DNA from: Candidatus Eiseniibacteriota bacterium
GTDB taxonomy: Bacteria > Arandabacterota > Arandabacteria > Arandabacterales > Arandabacteraceae
Assembly (NCBI GenBank): GCA_030592245.1
Contig: JAUVJV010000210.1
Span: forward strand, 1-5,047
Length of the DNA: 5,047 nt
Reading direction: 5' to 3'
The notes under the pieces are model-generated. The model saw nothing but the letters and a program-made list of their open reading frames with translations, was not told the DNA's origin and did not search any database. Of the stretch, positions 1-4,912 are shown one piece after another. Numbering within the stretch: position 1 is the first letter of the stretch; each line of letters starts with the position of its first letter. A program made the translations under genes and the position numbers.

Positions 1-114
1 CATCGCCGCGATCAATACCACGGGCGCCACCTTGAGCATCTGATCACAGGTCATGATGCCGGAGGCTATGCTGTTGAGCTCCACCAGCCCTATGGCTTCG
101 ATATCCTCTCTCAT
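1..114 (-). CDS. pduT: BMC-T trimeric shell protein, PduT-like (N-terminal 38 codons, runs off the window)
   Basis: This is the N-terminus of a microcompartment shell protein; the rest lies beyond the left edge. The visible 38 residues begin MREDIEAIGLVELNSIASG and continue through CDQMLKVAPVVLIAA. That is the first strand and helix of a BMC domain (IGLVEL, then SIA-G, then D-MLK-A), and it most resembles PduT-type tandem-domain (BMC-T) proteins, whose first domain starts with IGILELTSIAKG. The ATG overlaps the pduS stop codon in an ATGA (111-114), and a GAGAG lies just upstream, so translation is probably coupled to pduS. In the Pdu system PduT carries an Fe-S cluster at the trimer pore and works with PduS, which fits this gene order. 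The second BMC domain and any pore cysteine are not visible, so BMC-T rather than BMC-H is inferred from the N-terminal sequence and the neighbour. Confidence 0.8.
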   Translation of the reverse strand, partial: MREDIEAIGLVELNSIASGIMTCDQMLKVAPVVLIAAM

Positions 115-1466
115 CGTCTCTCGATTCTCACCCAGCCGTCTACCTCGGTCACGACCCCGGAGATACTCGCGTGCACCTTGGCGCTTATGCTGTCGGCTTC
201 GGCATCACCTATGAGCTGTCCCTCGGCCACCACAACGCCCTCTTTCACCACCGGCCTGGCCGGCTTACCGGTGTGCTGCGACAGCGGAATCCTAACAGAC
301 TCAGGCTTCAGGGTACCAGTGAACTTGAGGTCCCTTTCGAAGGGCTTAAGCCCCGTGCGCTCCAGGATCCTCTCATGCGGCACGAGCCTGCCCGCGCGGA
401 CCGGTGTCACTCTTGCCTCCGGCTGGCCCTCGGCCCTGACCCCGCGCTGACCCATCTCGGCGCGTACCATGTAGCTTATTCTATCAGGCGAAAGCAGCAT
501 GGGGCAAACATAGACTCCGCAGAGGCCGCAGCCCGAGCAGAAGAGCGCGCCACTTAAGTCGGGGATGAAGGACCTGCCCCAGGATATGGCGCGCATGACC
601 TTGTGGGGCTCTATGGCATGTCCCATCAAGTGCCTGGGACAAAGATCGGTGCACAGCCTGCACTGGCAACAAACGGAAGCCGCCCGGCGGATCATCGCCT
701 CTATGGAAAGTGACTTCCTGGCCAGGAGCTCACTGTCACCGGGGACGACCACCACCGACCCCACGCGCTTATCTATCGGAGTCGAGAGATCATCGCAGTA
801 CTGCCCCATCATCACTCCCGAAAGCAGCACTCCCTTTTTCTCAATACCCGCCGCGTTTCCCGAAAGGGCAAGAACATCAGAAACACTCGTCCCCACCGGC
901 ACCTCGGCCAGGCATGGCCGGGGCAGATCGCCGCAGATGGAGACAAACCTCGAAGTGACCGGGACCCCATCCATGGCCTGCCTCACATTGAGCAGGGTGT
1001 TTACGTTTGAGACCACGACGCCCACATCGGGAGGAATGCCACCCTGGGGAATCACCCTGCCCGTGATTTCATAGACCAGGATATGCTCGTCTCCGGCCGG
1101 GTAGTTGTCGGCAACCGTGACCACATCCACACCCCGTGCGCCCTTCACACTCTTCTCAAGGGTCTCCAACATCTCGGGGAAGCCGTCACGTATGGCGATC
1201 CGGCCCTTGGTGGCGCCTGTTGAAAGCATCATCACCAGGAGACCGTCCACCACGGTCTTCGCCATCGATTCCAGGACATACCTGTCGGACTGAAGCAGGG
1301 GTTCACACTCACAGCCATTGGCAATGACGACATCGGCCTTCGCCTGTGCCTTCACATGGGTGGGAAACCCTGCCCCGCCCGCGCCCACGACGCCGGCCTC
1401 GAAAATCCTGGCGATGATTTCATCCCTGGAACGGGGAAAGTCCGCGTTCAATTGACGTAACCTCAA
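111..1466 (-). CDS. pduS: PduS-like RnfC-family flavin/Fe-S electron-transfer protein of a microcompartment
   Basis: This 451-residue protein is predicted to move electrons between NADH and an acceptor (corrin reductase in the Pdu system, or a route across the shell). In order it shows a glycine-rich nucleotide/flavin-binding start (GVVGAGGAGFPTHVK, residues 25-39), a GCECEP motif (51-56), the RnfC-type core with YPAGDE (122-127) and IPQGGIPPDVGVVVSN (139-154), and an SLBB-like segment at about 165-235. Two [4Fe-4S] sites follow: C266-x2-C269-x2-C272-x3-C276-P, and C310-x2-C313-x2-C316-x4-C321-P. The C-terminal 60 residues look like the small RnfC-type barrel seen in PduS. The TTG at 1466 overlaps the dehydrogenase stop (TTGA) but has no Shine-Dalgarno site. 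TTG codon 6 (1449-1451) has GAGG nine bases upstream and is a good alternative start; both leave the glycine-rich motif intact. The stop overlaps the BMC-T start. No membrane segment is evident. Confidence 0.92.
   Translation of the reverse strand: MRLRQLNADFPRSRDEIIARIFEAGVVGAGGAGFPTHVKAQAKADVVIANGCECEPLLQSDRYVLESMAKTVVDGLLVMMLSTGATKGRIAIRDGFPEMLETLEKSVKGARGVDVVTVADNYPAGDEHILVYEITGRVIPQGGIPPDVGVVVSNVNTLLNVRQAMDGVPVTSRFVSICGDLPRPCLAEVPVGTSVSDVLALSGNAAGIEKKGVLLSGVMMGQYCDDLSTPIDKRVGSVVVVPGDSELLARKSLSIEAMIRRAASVCCQCRLCTDLCPRHLMGHAIEPHKVMRAISWGRSFIPDLSGALFCSGCGLCGVYVCPMLLSPDRISYMVRAEMGQRGVRAEGQPEARVTPVRAGRLVPHERILERTGLKPFERDLKFTGTLKPESVRIPLSQHTGKPARPVVKEGVVVAEGQLIGDAEADSISAKVHASISGVVTEVDGWVRIERR
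1461..1464 (-). promoter_or_regulatory. Possible ribosome binding site within the 5' end of pduS
   Basis: GAGG on the minus strand lies nine bases before the TTG at 1449-1451. The upstream TTG at 1464-1466 has no purine-rich site before it, so this may mark the real pduS start, five codons later than listed. Confidence 0.4.
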
Positions 1467-2887
1467 ACGATACGGAAATAGTCTACCAGCACGCAGCGCC
1501 TCATGCGTGTGAACGTGCGCGCGGAGGTGAGACCCTCACCTGTGGGGCTTGCGATCGTGAAGCTCGTGAAGCCCTCTCCCTCGAAACCCAGCCCCGCATA
1601 GCATGGACCGTTTTTAACGAAGATGGTGGTGTTAATGAACCTGGCCATCTTGGAAAGCCTGGTGATATTCGTGGAATGCATCATGGCCGAGTGGCCGAAG
1701 CCGTGCTCGACATCCTTTGCAAGGAGGATCCCCTCATCGGCATCGCCGACCCGCACGATGGGCAGGACCGGCATCAGGAGTTCCGTCCAGACAAAGGGAT
1801 GGGTGGGCGGAGTCTCGCAAATAATGAGCCGGGCATCCCGGTCGCTCCTGATCCCGATCTCGGAAAGCAGGAGCCCGGCGTCTTTTCCCACAAACTCGCG
1901 CCTGGTTACCGCGTGGCGCGAGGGCCCCTTGTCTTCCTTGATCACGAGGTCCTTAAGCTTCTCCACGTCGTTACCCTTAATCTCCACCGCGCCGTTGGCT
2001 ATCATGGCGCGCTTCAAGTCATCCACGATGCTATCGACCGCAAGCACCTCTTTCTCACAGATGCAAACGATGTTGTTATCCAGCGACGCGCCATTCACGA
2101 GGTGCCTGGCGGCGGTCTCTATCTCGGCGGTCTCATCAACCACCGCCGGCGGATTGCCCGGTCCGGCCGCGATCACCTTCTTGCCCGACTTCATGGCCTC
2201 CCGGACAACGGCTCCTCCTCCGGTTACCACCACCAGCCTAACCTTGGGATGCTTCATCGAGGCCTGGGCCGTCTCGATCGATGGTTCCCTCACGCAGGTA
2301 AGCACATTGGCAGGCCCGCCCTGGGAGACTATTGCCGAGTTCAGGAGCTCGATAGTTCTCAAGGTAGTGCGCCTGGCCGCCGGGTGGGGATTGAAGACCA
2401 CCGCATTCCCGCCCGCAACCATGCCGATGGCATTATTGATCACGGTCTCGGACGGGTTGGTCGAAGGTGTTATAGTCGAGATCACACCGTAGGGCGCGCG
2501 CTCCACGATCGTGATGCCGTGATCTCCGGAGATGGCCTCCGATGCTAAGTCCTCAATGCCGGGCGTGCTCGTTGCCGCCAGAAGGTTCTTCTTGAGCTTA
2601 TCCTCATACCTTCCGAGACCGGTCTCCTCCATGGCCAGCCGGGAGATCTCCTCGAGGTGTTCGACGGAGACCTGCCGCATGGCCTTGATGATCTTCTTGC
2701 GCGTCTCGATCGAGGTGTCCACAAGACCAAGGTGGGCCCTTAGGGCGGCCTCCGTTGCTGCGTCCACAGAGTCGAAAGCCCCGCCGCTTCCAGCGTTGGA
2801 AGTAGCCGGGCTCACACTTACTCCATCGGTTTTAAGTTTCCTTAAGACCTCCTCAACGATTGCGCTTATGGTTCTTTCATCCAGCAT
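1463..2887 (-). CDS. pduP: CoA-acylating aldehyde dehydrogenase, PduP/EutE family, microcompartment-targeted
   Basis: This 474-residue enzyme is predicted to oxidise an aldehyde with NAD+ and CoA to acyl-CoA inside the shell. Family landmarks are ITPSTNPSETVINN (139-152), the nucleotide-binding region TGGGAVVREAMKSGKKV (222-238) followed by AAGPGNPPAVVD (240-251), the catalytic cysteine C275 in NNIVCICEKEV, ETPPTHPFVWTE (358-369), and the glycine-rich end GPCYAGLGFEGEGFTSF (427-443). Length is as expected for PduP/EutE. Residues 1-20 form an amphipathic helix (I7, I10, V11, V14, L15, L18), followed by a Ser/Gly/Ala-rich linker to about residue 36. This is the usual layout of a BMC encapsulation peptide. 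The ATG at 2887 lies inside the 3' end of the BMC-P gene (11-base overlap) with GAGAAG just upstream, and the stop overlaps the start of pduS. PduP (propionaldehyde) and EutE (acetaldehyde) cannot be separated here, so the symbol denotes the family. Confidence 0.95.
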   Translation of the reverse strand: MLDERTISAIVEEVLRKLKTDGVSVSPATSNAGSGGAFDSVDAATEAALRAHLGLVDTSIETRKKIIKAMRQVSVEHLEEISRLAMEETGLGRYEDKLKKNLLAATSTPGIEDLASEAISGDHGITIVERAPYGVISTITPSTNPSETVINNAIGMVAGGNAVVFNPHPAARRTTLRTIELLNSAIVSQGGPANVLTCVREPSIETAQASMKHPKVRLVVVTGGGAVVREAMKSGKKVIAAGPGNPPAVVDETAEIETAARHLVNGASLDNNIVCICEKEVLAVDSIVDDLKRAMIANGAVEIKGNDVEKLKDLVIKEDKGPSRHAVTRREFVGKDAGLLLSEIGIRSDRDARLIICETPPTHPFVWTELLMPVLPIVRVGDADEGILLAKDVEHGFGHSAMMHSTNITRLSKMARFINTTIFVKNGPCYAGLGFEGEGFTSFTIASPTGEGLTSARTFTRMRRCVLVDYFRIV

Positions 2888-3188
2888 ACTTCTCGAAGAT
2901 CTTCTCGCCCTCGATCTCTATGGTATCCACGATTCCCATGATCACAGCATCGATGGGACGGTCCTTGGTCTTGTCCGTCAGCCGGGCGGAGCTTCCCTGG
3001 GCACACAGAACCGTCTCGCCGTGACCGGCGCCCACGGCATCAACCGCAATGATATAGCGGCCCGTGGGTTTGAGCCCTCCGCCCTCAGAGTCCATGTCCT
3101 CGATCTTGACAATCTGGAACTTGAGTCCCTCGAGCGTCTTTTCCTTGCGGGTCGCCACAATAGTGCCCACAACTTCGCCGACAATCAA
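2877..3188 (-). CDS. eutN: BMC-P pentameric vertex shell protein, EutN/CcmL/PduN family
   Basis: This 103-residue protein is predicted to form the pentamers that cap the vertices of the polyhedral shell. It has the whole single-domain EutN/CcmL fold pattern: an opening strand MIVGEVVGTIVATRK (1-15), then LEGLKFQIVKIED (19-31), RYIIAVDAVGAGHGETVL (44-61), the conserved QGSSAR (64-69), and PIDAVIMGIVD (78-88). Length is typical. The start is TTG (3186-3188), supported by GGAGG six bases upstream (3195-3199); no ATG in frame would keep the conserved first strand. It lies 25 bases after the second BMC-H gene, and its last 11 bases overlap the aldehyde dehydrogenase start. Only one BMC-P gene is visible; others may lie outside. 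The symbol is a family label; PduN would be equally acceptable. Confidence 0.93.
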   Translation of the reverse strand: MIVGEVVGTIVATRKEKTLEGLKFQIVKIEDMDSEGGGLKPTGRYIIAVDAVGAGHGETVLCAQGSSARLTDKTKDRPIDAVIMGIVDTIEIEGEKIFEKYAG

Positions 3189-3194
3189 CTGGCG

Positions 3195-3199
3195 CCTCC
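3195..3199 (-). promoter_or_regulatory. Ribosome binding site of the BMC-P gene
   Basis: GGAGG on the minus strand, six bases before the TTG at 3188. It supports this start and lies in the 25-base gap after the BMC-H stop. Confidence 0.75.
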
Positions 3200-3213
3200 G
3201 AGCTCAGGCCTCG

Positions 3214-3540
3214 TTACTTCTTAACCTTGGTCATCTTCCCTATCGGAAGCACGTCCTCAAGGTTGGAATGGGGTCTAGGGATCACGTGCACGCTTACCAG
3301 CTCGCCTACCTTGCTCGCGGCAGCGCTGCCCGCCTCCGTAGCGGCCTGGACGGCGGCAACATCCCCGCGAATGATCGCCGTAATGAACCCGCCGCCGATC
3401 TTCTCATAGTGCACGAGCGTAACCTTAGCGGCCTTGACCATGGCATCAGATGCCTCAACCATGGCGACAAAGCCCCTGGTCTCGATCAGCCCCAGGGCCT
3501 CCCTGTAAATTCCCTCAACTCCTTCGGCCAATTTACTCAA
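3214..3540 (-). CDS. eutM: BMC-H hexameric shell protein, EutM/PduA-like, with N-terminal extension
   Basis: This protein of up to 108 residues carries one complete BMC domain from ALGLIETRGFVAMVEASDA (15-33) to SVHVIPRPH (83-91). It is predicted to tile the shell facets as hexamers. The hexamer-edge lysine in DAMVKAA is K36, the IPRP arginine is R89, and the pore loop is KIGGG (47-51). The sequence is closest to EutM and PduA types (GELVSVHVIPRPH). About 13 residues precede the domain (MSKLAEGVEGIYR), longer than the usual 2-5, and the C-terminus ends in a basic tail (KMTKVKK). The listed TTG (3538-3540) directly abuts the Shine-Dalgarno GAAGGAGGAGG (3541-3551). The TTG at codon 4 (3529-3531) has better spacing, nine bases, and may be the true start. 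It lies 34 bases after its paralogue and 25 before the BMC-P gene. Confidence 0.94.
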   Translation of the reverse strand: MSKLAEGVEGIYREALGLIETRGFVAMVEASDAMVKAAKVTLVHYEKIGGGFITAIIRGDVAAVQAATEAGSAAASKVGELVSVHVIPRPHSNLEDVLPIGKMTKVKK

Positions 3541-3551
3541 CCTCCTCCTTC
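3541..3551 (-). promoter_or_regulatory. Ribosome binding site of the second BMC-H gene
   Basis: GAAGGAGGAGG on the minus strand abuts the TTG at 3540 with no gap, and lies nine bases from a second TTG at 3531. The spacing favours the second TTG, which would shorten the protein by three residues. Confidence 0.75.
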
Positions 3552-3574
3552 AAAAGGCATCGTTATCGTATGGT

Positions 3575-3844
3575 TCACTTGAGCATAATGTCTTCAAGCT
3601 GCTCGTCGGGCCGGGGGATGACGAGCGCGCTCACCAGCTCACCGACCTTGTTTGCCGCCCGCTCGCCCGCTTCGACCGCAGCCTTGACCGCACCCACGTC
3701 GCCGCGCACAATGACCGCCACCAGGCCACCGCCTGTTTTCTCATACCTGGTAAGCGTCACATTTGCAGCCTTGACCATGGCGTCGGCGGCCTCCACGGCT
3801 GCAACTAAACCTTTGGTCTCGATCTTCCCAAGAGCATCCGACAA
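3575..3844 (-). CDS. pduA: BMC-H hexameric shell protein, PduA/PduJ-like
   Basis: This 89-residue single-BMC-domain protein is predicted to form hexameric facet tiles with small-molecule pores. The match to PduA is nearly continuous: ALGKIETKGLVAAVEAADA (4-22), MVKAANV (23-29) with edge lysine K25, the pore loop KTGGG (36-40), VIVRGDVGAVKAA (44-56), and VIPRPDEQLEDI (75-86) with R78. The pore position that is Ser40 in Salmonella PduA is Gly39 here. Length is canonical, with almost no extension at either end. The start is TTG (3842-3844). It is fixed by an extended Shine-Dalgarno site GGGGGTGATC (3849-3858), whose GGGGG is nine bases from the TTG; the next in-frame ATG would cut into the domain. 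The gene follows pduL by 22 bases and precedes a second BMC-H by 34, forming a tandem pair. Confidence 0.95.
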   Translation of the reverse strand: MSDALGKIETKGLVAAVEAADAMVKAANVTLTRYEKTGGGLVAVIVRGDVGAVKAAVEAGERAANKVGELVSALVIPRPDEQLEDIMLK

Positions 3845-3848
3845 GCCA

Positions 3849-3858
3849 GATCACCCCC
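3849..3858 (-). promoter_or_regulatory. Ribosome binding site of the first BMC-H gene
   Basis: GGGGGTGATC on the minus strand matches the extended anti-16S complement GGAGGTGATC at nine of ten bases. Its GGGGG ends nine bases before the TTG at 3844 and fixes this unusual start. Confidence 0.8.
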
Positions 3859-3866
3859 TAGCTGGG

Positions 3867-4541
3867 CTATGGTATTATCTCAGCGAAGCAGCCGGTATCA
3901 ATCCCGGCGGAATTAGAATCATCAGTATCCAGATGGAAGTCAAGCGCAAAACGGTCGCTTACGCGTATTAGCACATTGTCAAAGATGAGTCCCCGCTCTC
4001 CACCAAACCTCGCCCTGGCGATCTGGGCGTCACGAAGACCGAAAGTGCGGGCGTCCTCCTCCGTCATGTGGATATGCCTGGTGGCACAGATCGCCCCATG
4101 GCTTAACACCACGGTTCCGGCGGGACCAATGACCGTAATCCCCGGAGAGCCTGAGAGATCTCCGGTTCGCCTTACCGGCAGATCAAGCCCCAGCCTCATT
4201 CCATCACTCCGGGAGAGCTCCACCTGGGTGAACTTGCGCGGCGGCCCCAGCACCCTCACCTTTTCGATGGCCCGACCGCTCGACCCGACCACCGTAACCT
4301 GCTCTGTGGCCGCGAATTCGCCGGGTTGGCTCAGTTTCCGGTAGACCCCGAGTTCATGGCCCTTCCCGAAGAGGCTCTCCAGGACCTCTCGCGTCACATG
4401 GATATGCCTGCCTGAGACGCTGACAGGAACCAGGAGTTTTTCGCTCGGATTGAAGGTGGAGGAGTTGCTACCGGAAAGGCGTGATTTGACCCGTTTGGCA
4501 ACCTCATCACTTATCCTGGTGATGCTGGCCTGCTCGGTCAC
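3867..4541 (-). CDS. pduL: PduL phosphate acyltransferase (phosphotransacylase), microcompartment-targeted
   Basis: This 224-residue zinc enzyme is predicted to convert acyl-CoA plus phosphate to acyl-phosphate and free CoA, recycling CoA for the aldehyde dehydrogenase in the lumen. It has both PduL domains: the first contains VSGRHIHVT (42-50; H46, H48) and the second ATRHIHMTEEDA (153-164; H156, H158). With E108 (QVELSR) and H203 (DFHLDTDDSNSAG), these match the metal-ligand pattern known for PduL. Residues 5-22 make an amphipathic helix (I7, I10, V14, V18, L22), then a Ser/Asn-rich linker to about residue 32, a likely encapsulation peptide. The start is GTG at 4539-4541, supported by AAGGAGG eight bases upstream (4550-4556). 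It is the first gene of the visible operon, behind a long leader. It is unrelated to the Pta/EutD phosphotransacetylases. Confidence 0.96.
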   Translation of the reverse strand: MTEQASITRISDEVAKRVKSRLSGSNSSTFNPSEKLLVPVSVSGRHIHVTREVLESLFGKGHELGVYRKLSQPGEFAATEQVTVVGSSGRAIEKVRVLGPPRKFTQVELSRSDGMRLGLDLPVRRTGDLSGSPGITVIGPAGTVVLSHGAICATRHIHMTEEDARTFGLRDAQIARARFGGERGLIFDNVLIRVSDRFALDFHLDTDDSNSAGIDTGCFAEIIP

Positions 4542-4549
4542 CTCCGGCC

Positions 4550-4556
4550 CCTCCTT
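4550..4556 (-). promoter_or_regulatory. Ribosome binding site of pduL
   Basis: AAGGAGG on the minus strand, eight bases before the GTG at 4541. It is a full-consensus Shine-Dalgarno site and decides the non-ATG start. Confidence 0.85.
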
Positions 4557-4603
4557 AGGTCAGATTAGCTACGGGAAAGGTAATACTGCACTTCGCTCTG
4601 CTC

Positions 4604-4633
4604 AACTTACCAGAGGGGGTGTAAGGGTGTCAA
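4604..4633 (-). promoter_or_regulatory. Possible secondary sigma-70-type promoter
   Basis: A perfect -35 hexamer TTGACA lies on the minus strand at 4628-4633. The best -10 at an 18-base spacing is TAAGTT (4604-4609), which matches TATAAT poorly. If real, it would give a short leader of about 55 nt and be subject to anything binding the overlapping palindrome. The weak -10 keeps confidence low. Confidence 0.25.
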
Positions 4634-4645
4634 TCATTATGATTG
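4631..4645. promoter_or_regulatory. 15-bp perfect palindrome, candidate operator
   Basis: CAATCAT-T-ATGATTG is a perfect 7-1-7 inverted repeat about 86 bases upstream of the pduL start. Its minus-strand 3' end overlaps the TTGACA box at 4628-4633. The 7-1-7 geometry is like that of Fur-family boxes, but the base sequence is not a clear match to a named consensus, so the binding protein is unknown. Confidence 0.4.
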
Positions 4646-4690
4646 CGGGCAAAAGTGATGCAGGCGATGGCTGGTGCAGTGAGGTGACAA

Positions 4691-4723
4691 CCGGTCGACC
4701 CTGTTCGGGCATGACCAGACCGG
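4691..4723 (-). other. GC-rich hairpin in the operon leader
   Basis: CCGGTC (4691-4696) pairs with GACCGG (4718-4723), leaving a 21-base loop that contains a short CCC/GGG pair. It lies just downstream of the 17-bp inverted repeat in the direction of transcription. No T-run follows on either strand, so it does not read as a terminator. The stem is only 6 bp and could be chance in GC-rich DNA. Confidence 0.3.
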
Positions 4724-4734
4724 GGGAAACAAAT

Positions 4735-4861
4735 AAAGAAATGGAGTTCCCCACTACAATGTCGCGTGCAAGGTATCCGTGAAACTCGAGGTTCAGTTTT
4801 TCCCAGGAGATCAGCCCACGACCTGGCTAAACACGAACAAAGCAGGGAACTCCATTTCTTT
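4735..4861. repeat. 127-bp element bounded by perfect 17-bp inverted repeats
   Basis: AAAGAAATGGAGTTCCC at 4735-4751 is perfectly complementary to GGGAACTCCATTTCTTT at 4845-4861, with 93 bases between. The match stops at 17 bp on both sides. In a transcript from the sigma-54 promoter the arms would lie at about +26 to +42 and +136 to +152, so the RNA could close a long stem around inner hairpins (CCAGG/CCTGG at 4803-4807 and 4822-4826; TGAA/TTCA around CTCGAG at 4780-4795). No target-site duplication is visible beside the arms, and there is no U-run for termination. It may be a structured leader RNA, a MITE-like insertion, or paired binding sites. Confidence 0.7.
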
Positions 4862-4896
4862 TGGGTCCGATATTCAGTTGTCGCTCACTAACGAAT

Positions 4897-4912
4897 TGCA
4901 TTGCTCGTGCCA
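4897..4912 (-). promoter_or_regulatory. Sigma-54 (RpoN) promoter, -24/-12 type
   Basis: On the minus strand the sequence is TGGCACGAGCAATGCA. Compared with the sigma-54 consensus TGGCACG-N4-TTGCW it has a perfect -24 half, the required ten bases between GG and GC, and one mismatch in the -12 half (ATGCA for TTGCA). The predicted transcript starts near 4886 (a G on the minus strand) and runs about 345 nt before the pduL GTG. If used, the operon would need an enhancer-binding activator, whose sites would lie above about 4930 or off the window. The motif match is seen directly; activity is inferred. Confidence 0.6.

Noticed and set aside
565..1074. Plus-strand open frame of about 170 codons opposite pduS
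   Set aside because: It is the antisense of a well-supported RnfC/PduS gene with conserved cysteine motifs, and its translation is low in recognisable structure.
1623..2548. Two long plus-strand open frames of about 290 codons opposite the aldehyde dehydrogenase
   Set aside because: They are antisense shadows of a GC-rich gene with clear family motifs; their translations show no recognisable domain.
4450..4782. Plus-strand open frame of 110 codons overlapping the pduL 5' end and leader
   Set aside because: It runs across the pduL start and its ribosome site on the other strand; its first part is antisense to pduL and no domain is visible.
4803..4815. CAGGAGATCAGCC on the plus strand, resembling the cobalamin riboswitch B12 box
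   Set aside because: It has two mismatches, lies on the strand opposite the operon, and the rest of the riboswitch consensus was not found nearby.
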